Assembly (NCBI RefSeq): GCF_016405855.1
Contig: NZ_JAEFCA010000002.1
Coordinates: 1 to 64,000, forward strand
Direction of reading: 5' to 3'
DNA: 64,000 nucleotides
DNA from: Flavobacterium sp. IB48
Lineage (GTDB): Bacteria; Bacteroidota; Bacteroidia; Flavobacteriales; Flavobacteriaceae
Under the pieces are notes generated by a model. It had not been told where the DNA came from, searched no databases, and saw nothing but the letters and a program-made list of their open reading frames with translations. This document shows positions 26,934 through 35,014 of the stretch, piece by piece; position 1 is the stretch's first letter, and each line of letters opens with the position of its first letter. The position numbers were made by a program, and so were the translations under genes.

Positions 26934-29519
26934 ATGAAAAAACTCTACTTTTTACTTTTATTATTTTGCTTCTTTAATCTAGGTAATGCCCAAATTATCA
27001 ATATTCCGGATATTAATTTTAAAATGAAATTAATAGCACTTAATGTGGATACAAATTCTAATTTTCAAATAGAGGTTAGTGAAGCATTAAGTTTAAATTT
27101 TTTAGATTTAAGCAATTCAAACATTAGTTCTTTTGAAGGATTAGAGAATTTTGTCAATCTTGAGTATTTGAATTGTAGTAACAACCCAGTGAATAGGGAT
27201 ATTGATTTTAATGTTTTAAAAAAACTGGTTTATTTAAATTATTCTTCTATTCAATCAAAGAGGTATTTAAAAATTACAGATCTACCAAATTTAGCTACAT
27301 TACGAATTGAAGGTCTCACAAACTTAGAATTTTTGGAATGCACAGGTAATCCTAAACTTGCAACATTAAGTGTAAATGGAGCTGTAAATCTAACCGAAAT
27401 GTGGGCTTCAAATAATGCTTTGACATCGTTAGAGATTGAAGGATTGACAAGTTTAAAAAAAATGTATTGTCAAGTTAATAAATTAGCAACATTAAATATT
27501 GACGCTTTAACTAATCTTGAAGATTTAGAATGTGGTGGTAATTTATTAACATCACTAAATTTAACCCAATTAACGAATCTTAAAGGCCTAGCATGTAGTA
27601 ATAATAAACTATTTAAATTAGATGCCAGCAATTTATCAAACCTTACAACATTAGATTGCAGTTTCAATGAAATTTTTGAGTTAAAATTGAATGGAATAAA
27701 TAATCTTAAAAATCTAAATTGTCAGTCTAATCAATTGTCAACTTTAAGTTTGAATAATTTAATAAATTTAGAATCTCTTTGGTGCGGCGTAAATCAATTG
27801 CAACAATTAGATCTAAATGCTTTAACAAAACTTGTTGATTTAAGATGCGCTGCTAATCAATTTTCATCTTTAGATTTAAAAGGATTAACTAATATTACAA
27901 TTTTTGAATGCTATCTTAATCAACTTAAAACTTTAGAATTAAGTGATTTAAAAAAAATCAAGCGCTTAAGATGTGATCAGAACCAGCTTAATACATTATT
28001 CATTAAAAATGGCAGTAATGAAACAGAGCTAAATTTTTCAAAAAATCCTGACTTAAAGTATATTTGTGTAGATGAAGGCCAATTGTCTCAAATTCAAGAT
28101 CTTCTAGATAATTATGGTTATGCTAATTGCAATGTTAATACATATTGCTCTTTTAATCCGGTCGGAGAATATTATACTATTCAAGGAGATAATAGAGTAG
28201 ATGAAGATAACAACGGTTGTGATACTCAAGATTTAAGTTTGCCAAATTTAAAGTTTAATCTATCTGATGGAACTAGCAGTTCTGGTTTTATAGCCAATGG
28301 AAATAATTATTCTATTTCTTTACCAACTGGGTCACATTCGATAACTCCTGTTTTAGAAAACCCTACATACTTTTCAATTTCACCATCAGTTGTAAATGTC
28401 GATTTTCCATCGCAGATAAGTCCATTGAATCAAAATTTTTGTATTACGCCAAACGGAACACATTCCGATTTAGAAGTTGTCATTTTGCAAATCAATGCTG
28501 CAAGACCAGGATTTAATGCTACATATAAAGTTATATATAAAAACAAAGGAAATACAATTCAATCTGGAACAGTAAATTTAACTTTTGATGATTCTGTTTT
28601 AGATGTGATTTCAGTAAATCCGTCTGCATCTTCTCAAACCACAAACGTTCTATTGTGGGATTTTTTGAATCTAAAACCATTTGAATCTAAGGAAATTACT
28701 TTAACAGTTAAAATAAGTTCACCAACAGAATCTCCTGCTGTAAATAATGGAGATATTTTAAAATTTACAGCTACTGTTTTATTGCAGGGAAATGATGAAA
28801 CGCCAATAGATAATGTATTTACATTAAATCAAACAGTTGTTGGTTCTTATGATCCAAATGATAAAACTTGTTTAGAAGGTTCTGTGATTACCTCAAAACT
28901 AATAGGAGAATACGTGCATTACATGATTCGTTTTGAAAATACAGGAACATATGCGGCTCAAAATATTGTGGTGAAAGACATGATTGATCCAAATAAATTT
29001 GATATATCAACTTTAATTCCGACGAGTTCAAGTCATTCGTTCATTACTAAAATTTCAGAAGAAAACAAGGTAGAATTTATTTTTGAAGGAATTAATCTTC
29101 CGTTTGACGACGAAAATAATGACGGTTATATTGCTTTTAAGATAAAGACAAAACCAACATTAAAAGTAGGAGATTCGTTTACAAATGATGCAAACATTTA
29201 TTTTGATTATAATTTCCCTATTTTAACTAATAAGGCTATTTCTACATTTAATTCAACATTATCAAGTGAAGATTTTAATTTTTCTAGATACGTAAGTTTA
29301 TATCCAAATCCGGCAAGTCAGTTTTTAAATATTTCGCAGCACCAGAATATCGAGATACAATCGTTTGAAATTTACGATATTTTAGGGCAGTTGGTAATTG
29401 CAATTCCAAATGCAAAAACAACTTCGAATATTGATATCTCTAAATTAAAAACAGGCAATTATTTCATAAAAGTAAAATCAGATAAAGGAAATTCTAGTTC
29501 AAAATTCATTAAAATTTAA
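26934..29519 (+). CDS. Leucine-rich-repeat protein with type IX sorting domain
   Basis: An 861-aa secreted protein. A signal peptide (MKKLYFLLLLFCFFNLGNAQ) is followed by about ten to twelve 21-residue repeats of the form NLxxLxCxxNxLxxLxLxxL (about residues 50-365), with a Cys in most repeats. Next comes a beta-sandwich region and a conserved SYDPNDKTC...VHYMIRFENTG module (about 640-770) common in large type IX cargo. The C-terminal sorting domain starts at YPNP (790-793) and ends IDISKLKTGNYFIKVKSDKG. It should be exported by type IX secretion and anchored at the surface, probably for protein or glycan binding. Confidence 0.92.
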   Translation: MKKLYFLLLLFCFFNLGNAQIINIPDINFKMKLIALNVDTNSNFQIEVSEALSLNFLDLSNSNISSFEGLENFVNLEYLNCSNNPVNRDIDFNVLKKLVYLNYSSIQSKRYLKITDLPNLATLRIEGLTNLEFLECTGNPKLATLSVNGAVNLTEMWASNNALTSLEIEGLTSLKKMYCQVNKLATLNIDALTNLEDLECGGNLLTSLNLTQLTNLKGLACSNNKLFKLDASNLSNLTTLDCSFNEIFELKLNGINNLKNLNCQSNQLSTLSLNNLINLESLWCGVNQLQQLDLNALTKLVDLRCAANQFSSLDLKGLTNITIFECYLNQLKTLELSDLKKIKRLRCDQNQLNTLFIKNGSNETELNFSKNPDLKYICVDEGQLSQIQDLLDNYGYANCNVNTYCSFNPVGEYYTIQGDNRVDEDNNGCDTQDLSLPNLKFNLSDGTSSSGFIANGNNYSISLPTGSHSITPVLENPTYFSISPSVVNVDFPSQISPLNQNFCITPNGTHSDLEVVILQINAARPGFNATYKVIYKNKGNTIQSGTVNLTFDDSVLDVISVNPSASSQTTNVLLWDFLNLKPFESKEITLTVKISSPTESPAVNNGDILKFTATVLLQGNDETPIDNVFTLNQTVVGSYDPNDKTCLEGSVITSKLIGEYVHYMIRFENTGTYAAQNIVVKDMIDPNKFDISTLIPTSSSHSFITKISEENKVEFIFEGINLPFDDENNDGYIAFKIKTKPTLKVGDSFTNDANIYFDYNFPILTNKAISTFNSTLSSEDFNFSRYVSLYPNPASQFLNISQHQNIEIQSFEIYDILGQLVIAIPNAKTTSNIDISKLKTGNYFIKVKSDKGNSSSKFIKI

Positions 29520-29554
29520 ATAGAAAGTCCCACAGCAATGTGGGACTTTTTTTT
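29518..29554. repeat. 37-bp direct repeat, copy 2
   Basis: Identical over 37 bp to 26810-26846. It overlaps the last two bases of the LRR gene stop codon. Confidence 0.9.
29524..29554 (+). terminator. Terminator of the LRR gene
   Basis: The same 11-bp stem and GCAA loop as the rpsA terminator, followed by eight T. Confidence 0.93.
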
Positions 29555-29609
29555 GCTTCAAGTTTCAAGTTTTTTAGTTTGACTGAGTTGAAACCTTAAA
29601 ATGATTTCT

Positions 29610-30137
29610 TTATTTCAAAGCTAATAATTTAGATTCTTGTGGTGTAAAATCATTTACAATTACATATGAACTTATATCTGCAATTGCCATTTCATCTAAA
29701 ATATCAACTAAATTCTTAAAATTGCTTTTTTTGCTAGGTTTAATAATAACAACCATTCCTTGTCCTGGTCTTCCTAATTGAGCAGAATAATTAAGCATGT
29801 TTTTATTTTGTTTTAAAAGCTCTTGTCTTATTCCGTCCTTTCCGTATCCAAACTTTTTAGGAGCAACTTTGGGCACTTCTAGTAATCCCATATAAGACAC
29901 TAATTTATTATCATCTCCCAGTAAAATTGTATAAGATCTATTTTCTCCACAGCCACCTGTCCAGCCACATGTATGTGCATCATAATCTGGCAGACTTAGA
30001 TGCATAGCTTTGTTTTTTCGCAATTCTATTGTAACCATAAAAAATATAATTAGCAAAAAAGAGACACTAACCATTGCAGTTAAATCAACTCTTGAACTTA
30101 GCTTTTTACTTCTGACTTTTTGAGGTAGGTTTTTCAT
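29610..30137 (-). CDS. ExbD/TolR family protein, standalone
   Basis: A 175-aa inner-membrane protein. A basic N-terminus is followed by one span (about 21-40) with Asp19 in RVDLTAMVSVSFLLIIFFMV, the residue needed for proton use in ExbD. The periplasmic part contains an unusual Cys/Gly-rich insert CGWTGGCGE (57-65), then a typical ExbD fold (MVVIIKPSKKSNFKNLVDILDEM). It would energise TonB-dependent import, but no exbB or tonB lies nearby, so its partners are elsewhere. Confidence 0.82.
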   Translation of the reverse strand: MKNLPQKVRSKKLSSRVDLTAMVSVSFLLIIFFMVTIELRKNKAMHLSLPDYDAHTCGWTGGCGENRSYTILLGDDNKLVSYMGLLEVPKVAPKKFGYGKDGIRQELLKQNKNMLNYSAQLGRPGQGMVVIIKPSKKSNFKNLVDILDEMAIADISSYVIVNDFTPQESKLLALK

Positions 30138-30342
30138 GATAAATTGGTTTTGAATTTAAATTTAAAAAGAAAAAGAATGCCAAAAACATCAGGTTAAAAA
30201 AAAAGAAAAATATAGCATTAAAGGCCTATTAATCAGTGTGAATTGAGAATTTTTCAATATTTTTTTTAATTATTTTAAATTTTCTTAAAACCAAAAGGAA
30301 TTATTAGCCGTAAATGACATTATAACTTAAAAATTAATAATT

Positions 30343-30897
30343 ATGAAAACTAGAAAATTTTTAGCCACTGCAGTTTTAGCTTTAGCATTCGGATTTACAT
30401 CTTTTGCACAAAAATCAGTTATGGTTGGCGGTGCAGCGATGTACCCAAATAAAAATATAATTGAAAATGCCGTTAATTCAAAAGATCACACAACATTAGT
30501 AGCCGCAGTAAAAGCTGCCGATTTAGTTACAACTTTAGAAGGAAAAGGACCATTTACAGTTTTTGCTCCAACAAACGAAGCTTTTGATAAATTGCCAAAA
30601 GGAACAGTTGAAACTTTATTAAAACCAGAAAATAAAAAGAAATTGCAAACAATCTTAACCTATCACGTTGCTTCTGGAAAATGGAGTTCTGCTGATATCG
30701 CAAAAGCAATAAAAGACGGAAAAGGTAAAGCAACGATTAAAACAGTTAGCGGCGGAACTCTTACTGCATGGATGAAAGGCAAAGATTTATATATTACTGA
30801 CGAAAACGGTAATAAAGCTAAAGTAACAATTGCAGATGTGAATCAATCAAATGGTGTAATTCACGTAGTTGATGCAGTATTATTGCCTAAAAATTAA
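30343..30897 (+). CDS. Secreted fasciclin-domain protein
   Basis: A 184-aa protein with a signal peptide (MKTRKFLATAVLALAFGFTSFAQ) and one FAS1 domain (about 42-182). Both conserved boxes are visible: FTVFAPTNEAFDKLP (H1 box) and the C-terminal NGVIHVVDAVLLP (H2 box), with the YH motif in LTYHVASGK. FAS1 proteins mediate adhesion or bind cell-surface partners. It is monocistronic. The 205-nt upstream gap is AT-rich and shows no exact TAnnTTTG element. Confidence 0.92.
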   Translation: MKTRKFLATAVLALAFGFTSFAQKSVMVGGAAMYPNKNIIENAVNSKDHTTLVAAVKAADLVTTLEGKGPFTVFAPTNEAFDKLPKGTVETLLKPENKKKLQTILTYHVASGKWSSADIAKAIKDGKGKATIKTVSGGTLTAWMKGKDLYITDENGNKAKVTIADVNQSNGVIHVVDAVLLPKN

Positions 30898-30930
30898 TAA
30901 AAATCTCCAGAATTAGATTTCCTACAATGA

Positions 30931-30962
30931 AAAGGCCCTGTAATTATTACGGGGCTTTTTTT
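30931..30962. terminator. Terminator between the fasciclin and RhtA-like genes
   Basis: AAAGGCCCTGTAA pairs with TTACGGGGCTTT through one bulge; a T run follows on the plus strand. It overlaps the stop of the convergent gene and may serve both. Confidence 0.75.
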
Positions 30963-31806
30963 ATTTTTTAGCCGTTAATGTTGCTCCTGCAGAGGCTACA
31001 ACAACGCAAACTACAGCAAGAATTTCGTGAAAACTTAAATTTTCATGAAGAAATATAAATGCGCAAATAGAAGCCGCTGCTGGCTCTAAGCTCATTAAAA
31101 TACTAAAAGTACGAGGAGGAAGTTTTCCTAAAGCTTTCATTTCTAAAGTGAATGGAATCGCACTAGATAAAAGAGCAAGTGCAACACCCATTCCGAATAG
31201 CTTTGGCGTAAGATTATCTAATCCGCTTTCTAGAAAACCAAATGGCAAGACTAAAAGTGCCGCAAATAGCATTCCTGTTGAAACGGCGTAACCGTCATTC
31301 ATTATTTTTGAAATTTTTCCTCCCAAAACAATATACGCACTCCAGAACGCTCCAGCCAAAAGCGCACATATAATCCCAATAGGATCTAATCGATCGTTTG
31401 TCCAAGGAGCGATAAGTAAAATGCCAATTGCTGCAAGCATAACCCAGCAATAATCAACTAAACGTTTTGAACCTGCTATAGCAAGCAATAACGGACCAAC
31501 AAACTCTAAAGTCACGGCTAAACCGATTGGAATTTTTTCTATTGCGATATAAAAAATTAAATTCATGGCTCCTAAAGACAAACCATACGGAATTACAATT
31601 TTCCACTGTTGGAGAGTTATCGCTTTTAGATTTGGTCTATAAGCCAATAATAAAATTAATGCTGAAATACCAATACGCATAGATGCTGTACCAGCTGCGC
31701 CGATTGTAGGAAATAGTGTTTTGGCAATTGCAGCCCCACATTGCACACTAATAATAGCTAATAATACTGCTGGAACAGGAGGAAGGCTGATTTCTCTGTT
31801 TTTCAT
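30961..31806 (-). CDS. EamA/DMT transporter, RhtA-like
   Basis: A 281-aa inner-membrane protein with ten predicted spans in two EamA halves. TMs such as GLAVTLEFVGPLLLAIAG and SAIPFTLEMKALGKLPPRTFSILMSLEPAAASICAFIFL match the RhtA (threonine/homoserine exporter) branch of the drug/metabolite transporter superfamily. Export of amino acids or related metabolites is therefore likely; the precise substrate is inferred from the family only. It is transcribed away from the small gene at 31869-32012. Confidence 0.82.
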   Translation of the reverse strand: MKNREISLPPVPAVLLAIISVQCGAAIAKTLFPTIGAAGTASMRIGISALILLLAYRPNLKAITLQQWKIVIPYGLSLGAMNLIFYIAIEKIPIGLAVTLEFVGPLLLAIAGSKRLVDYCWVMLAAIGILLIAPWTNDRLDPIGIICALLAGAFWSAYIVLGGKISKIMNDGYAVSTGMLFAALLVLPFGFLESGLDNLTPKLFGMGVALALLSSAIPFTLEMKALGKLPPRTFSILMSLEPAAASICAFIFLHENLSFHEILAVVCVVVASAGATLTAKK

Positions 31807-31868
31807 AAAAAATAGGACAGAATTATAAATGAGTATATTTCTGTCGGATAAATAAAATGTATTCTAAA

Positions 31869-32012
31869 TTAATTGCCCAATGCTTTTTTTGTAACATAGG
31901 CGCGATAACCAATAATAGCCATTTGCCATTTCTTAGCCTTAGAAATATCTAGACCTTGTTTGGTAAAGCTCGGCAAAAGTAGTTTATTTAGTTTAGCTAA
32001 TAATTTATACAT
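31869..32012 (-). CDS. Small conserved basic protein, 47 aa
   Basis: The frame opens at 32066, but ATG 32012 is preferred because a -7 element lies just upstream and a terminator at 32044-32074 would fall inside the longer version. The product (MYKLLAKLNKLLLPSFTKQ...) is a basic, helical peptide with a conserved-looking WQMAIIGYRAYVTKKAL end. Similar short proteins in Flavobacteria have been labelled SsrA-binding protein in databases, to my recollection; this has no support from the sequence, which is far too short for SmpB. Function unknown. Confidence 0.6.
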   Translation of the reverse strand: MYKLLAKLNKLLLPSFTKQGLDISKAKKWQMAIIGYRAYVTKKALGN

Positions 32013-32028
32013 AGTAGATTTGTTTTGG

Positions 32029-32036
32029 CAAAGATA
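32029..32036 (-). promoter_or_regulatory. -7 element TATCTTTG of the 47-aa gene
   Basis: A TAnnTTTG match on the minus strand, 16 nt before ATG 32012. No clear -33 element. Confidence 0.5.
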
Positions 32037-32043
32037 AAAAAAT

Positions 32044-32074
32044 AAAAGACTTTGTGATTGAAACAAAGTCTTTT
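32044..32074 (-). terminator. Terminator of the BlaI/M56/serine hydrolase operon
   Basis: A perfect 12-bp stem AAAAGACTTTGT/ACAAAGTCTTTT with a 7-nt loop. On the minus strand it is followed by a T-rich tract. It lies 23 nt after the last stop codon of the operon. Confidence 0.85.
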
Positions 32075-32096
32075 GGGGAGTAAAATGTAAATGTAT

Positions 32097-33530
32097 TTAA
32101 ATTCTGAGAATCAGGTTTTCATCGCCATCAGTTTCACGATTTATTACATTTTTTGGAGCTTCCATCCATCCCGTTTTATTGATGACAAATTTAAAGAGAT
32201 GCGTTTTATTTTTTTCAAACTGTGATTTAGGTACCGATAATTCAAATGTATTTTTGCTTTTCTGAATCATTTGAAAATTAGGATCGTTAGGATTCCATTT
32301 ATCAAAAGAACCTGCAATTGAAACATTTTTAACCAATTTTGGATCTAAATTCTTGTCATGTTCGTACAAGAAGACAACATTGTCGTTAACAATTTTGTAA
32401 CCGTAAATGCCAGATTGTTTTTTGTTTACACTTAATAAATCATTAGAAAGTCTAATAACGGCTTCACCAAGTGCATTGCCTGTATTTTCGTCACTTATAT
32501 TTACAATAATTGAAATTCCTAAATGACGTTCGGGATAAATAACTAACATGTTTTGAGTTCCAAATGCACCACCATGTTTCCAGCAGTTTTTTCCGTTTTC
32601 ATCAACTTGTATATAATCCCAAAAATATCCGTTCCAAGTTGTTTCGCTATTTAGGAGATTTCGTTGTGTTTCTTGAATAATTTTATTTTTTGTATTCAGT
32701 TCATAAGCAATAAATTTGGTCAAATCACCTAAACTAGATTTTAGCATTCCAGCAGCGCCCCAAAGATTATCTGAAATGTTTGGCATTAGAACACCTTTTA
32801 GATTATAGCCATTTGCAATAACTGCATTTGGATTTAAATTTATGGCACTTGATTGCATGTCAAGTTTTGAAAAAATATTTTCTTTCAAAAGCGTTTCATA
32901 ACTTTTCTGATAGATATTTTCTAAAATATGAGCCGTAAGGTTGAGACTTCCGTTACTATATTTGAATTTAGTTCCAGGCAAAGTATCTAATTTGATCGTT
33001 TTAAGATCTTCGAAAAACTTTTCACGACTATACATTTCATCCATCTTTTTAAAAGCTAAATAACTGCTGTCATTTCTGTTTTTTCTTAATTCAGCATTAT
33101 CTGGAAGATCTTTATCGAAACCAGTTCTAAAAGAAACCAAATCTTTAATAGTTATAGGCGTTCCATTATATTCTAGGTTTGGATAGGATCCAGTAATGTA
33201 TTTTCTAATATCATCATCTGGATTTAATTTTCCTTCTACAACAGCTTGCGCAGTAAGTAATCCGGTAAATAATTTGGTTATAGAAGCAACTTCAAAAATA
33301 GTATTGTTGTTGGCAACGTTTTCTTTTCCTTTATCAATTTCTCCGTAATGTCTGGTAAAAGTTTTTCCATTTTTAACAACTCCAATTGAAATGGAATTGG
33401 CTTTTGACTTTCCCATTAAAAGTGAAGCAGTTTTGTCCATTGCAATGTAGATGTTCTTTTCTGCTGTATTCTTTTGTGCTAGAATTGAAAAGCTAAAACA
33501 TAAAAACAAGACTATAATGAGCTTTTTCAT
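32097..33530 (-). CDS. Serine hydrolase (beta-lactamase family) fused to CBM48-like domain
   Basis: A 477-aa exported protein (signal peptide 1-19). The class C-like serine hydrolase domain has SITK with Ser83 and Lys86, YSN at 191-193 and the third motif HGG at 319-321, so the active site is complete. Residues about 380-477 form a second domain (VSIAGSFDKWNPND...HLFKFVINKTGWMEAPKN) like the glycogen-binding module of AMPK/CBM48. Such enzymes are carboxypeptidases, esterases or amidases; a glycan target fits the added module. It is the last gene of the BlaI/M56 operon, 39 nt after the preceding gene. Confidence 0.85.
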   Translation of the reverse strand: MKKLIIVLFLCFSFSILAQKNTAEKNIYIAMDKTASLLMGKSKANSISIGVVKNGKTFTRHYGEIDKGKENVANNNTIFEVASITKLFTGLLTAQAVVEGKLNPDDDIRKYITGSYPNLEYNGTPITIKDLVSFRTGFDKDLPDNAELRKNRNDSSYLAFKKMDEMYSREKFFEDLKTIKLDTLPGTKFKYSNGSLNLTAHILENIYQKSYETLLKENIFSKLDMQSSAINLNPNAVIANGYNLKGVLMPNISDNLWGAAGMLKSSLGDLTKFIAYELNTKNKIIQETQRNLLNSETTWNGYFWDYIQVDENGKNCWKHGGAFGTQNMLVIYPERHLGISIIVNISDENTGNALGEAVIRLSNDLLSVNKKQSGIYGYKIVNDNVVFLYEHDKNLDPKLVKNVSIAGSFDKWNPNDPNFQMIQKSKNTFELSVPKSQFEKNKTHLFKFVINKTGWMEAPKNVINRETDGDENLILRI

Positions 33531-33569
33531 TTTCGTAAATATGTTTTTTATTTATTAAAGAAGTTGAAA

Positions 33570-35009
33570 TTACTTTGCTAGCATTTTATTAATTTTCTCC
33601 AGCATTTCTTTTGCATTATTGTTATCTGGAGAAAGGGCTAATGCTTTTTGATAATTTTCTTTCGAAAGCGTTAATTGATTGTTTCTAAAATAACCATCAG
33701 CCAAACTATCAAAAGCATTTCCAGATTTTGGATTCTCTTTAGCATTAAGTTCAAAAACTTTTAGTCCGTCATTCAATCTTCCATGATCCAATAAGCTATA
33801 ACCAATGACATTCAATCGATATTCGAAATCCCAATCAGGGTGATTCTTTTTTATTGCTAAATAATTCTCTTTAGCTTTTGCAATGTTTGGTTTTAAAAAA
33901 ACCTGATTGACTTTTTCTCCCGCCAAAAGAAAATCATCTGTAAGAGTTTTGTCTACAATCGAAGCAACATGGTTAATTACTTGACTTTGCACATACAAAT
34001 TAGAATATTTATGACCATTAGACAAAAAGATTATCGTTAAATCACGATCGATGAATTTTCTAAAAGCAGTTTCATTGCCGCCAGTAAAACCATAAGAAAG
34101 GACTTTATTAACTGGTACGATTTCCCAACCGAAAGCAAAACGATCTGTGTTGTTAGCAAACGGAAACGATTTCCACATTTCATATTTGATTTCTTTTTGA
34201 AGATAAATGTCTTTGTCTAAATTTTCGTTCCAATAAATGAAATTCTGTAAAGAAATATTTAAACCATTGGCAGAATGAGTGTCGGTACCAAAGTTTGAAG
34301 TGTTTTTAACGTATTTTCTTGTTTGATCGTTATAATTGTATCGAAAAGCACTATTGGGTATTGCTTCACCAAAATTGGATGAAAAGTAAACACCAGATTT
34401 TATAGAAGAAAATTGATTTTGTAAAATATAATCTTCAAAAGTAAAACCAGTGATTTTCTCTACGATTTTGGCAAGAAACAGATAATTAGTTTGATTGTAA
34501 CGATATTGATTACCTGTTGTAAAATCCATTGGCTTTTTAGACAGTAAAGCTATTTTTTCGGCAAGTGGCGCAGTTGTCGGAATTTCTTGAAACCTTATAA
34601 TATCTGGGAGCCCAGAAGAATGAGAAAGAAAATTTTTGATTTTTACATCTTGCCATTCTATTGGAGTATTTTCTAGATATTTTGAAATAGGATCTTCAAG
34701 TGATAACTTTCCTTGCTCTATAAGTTGAAATATCCCTACATTGGTAATTAATTTGGTAGTAGAAAAAATTTTAAAAGCAGTGTTTTTATCCACTGCTTTA
34801 TTATCTTCTATAGAAGCTTTTCCAAAATATTTTTCATAAACAATTTTACCATCTTTTATTACTGCCAATGCCACACCGGGAATTTCATTTATTGCTATTA
34901 CTTCTTTTATATAATTGTCAATTTTTTGTTCTGTTGATTTGTCAGCTTTTTTTTGACTAAAAGATAAATTAAGAACGAATAGCAAAAAGACGGTAAGAAA
35001 GGGCTTCAT
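33570..35009 (-). CDS. Serine hydrolase (beta-lactamase family) with TPR tail
   Basis: A 479-aa exported protein (signal peptide 1-19). The catalytic motif 1 is STTK (Ser83, Lys86). Motif 2 aligns as YNQ (171-173) instead of the usual YSN/YAN, so the third residue is Gln. The C-terminal part (about 370-479) holds tetratricopeptide-like helices (NAFDSLADGYFRNNQLTLSKENYQKALALSPDN). It starts 5 nt after the M56 gene stops, in the same operon. Peptidoglycan or peptide substrates are likely; whether it hydrolyses beta-lactams cannot be told. Confidence 0.83.
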   Translation of the reverse strand: MKPFLTVFLLFVLNLSFSQKKADKSTEQKIDNYIKEVIAINEIPGVALAVIKDGKIVYEKYFGKASIEDNKAVDKNTAFKIFSTTKLITNVGIFQLIEQGKLSLEDPISKYLENTPIEWQDVKIKNFLSHSSGLPDIIRFQEIPTTAPLAEKIALLSKKPMDFTTGNQYRYNQTNYLFLAKIVEKITGFTFEDYILQNQFSSIKSGVYFSSNFGEAIPNSAFRYNYNDQTRKYVKNTSNFGTDTHSANGLNISLQNFIYWNENLDKDIYLQKEIKYEMWKSFPFANNTDRFAFGWEIVPVNKVLSYGFTGGNETAFRKFIDRDLTIIFLSNGHKYSNLYVQSQVINHVASIVDKTLTDDFLLAGEKVNQVFLKPNIAKAKENYLAIKKNHPDWDFEYRLNVIGYSLLDHGRLNDGLKVFELNAKENPKSGNAFDSLADGYFRNNQLTLSKENYQKALALSPDNNNAKEMLEKINKMLAK

Positions 35010-35014
35010 ATAGA

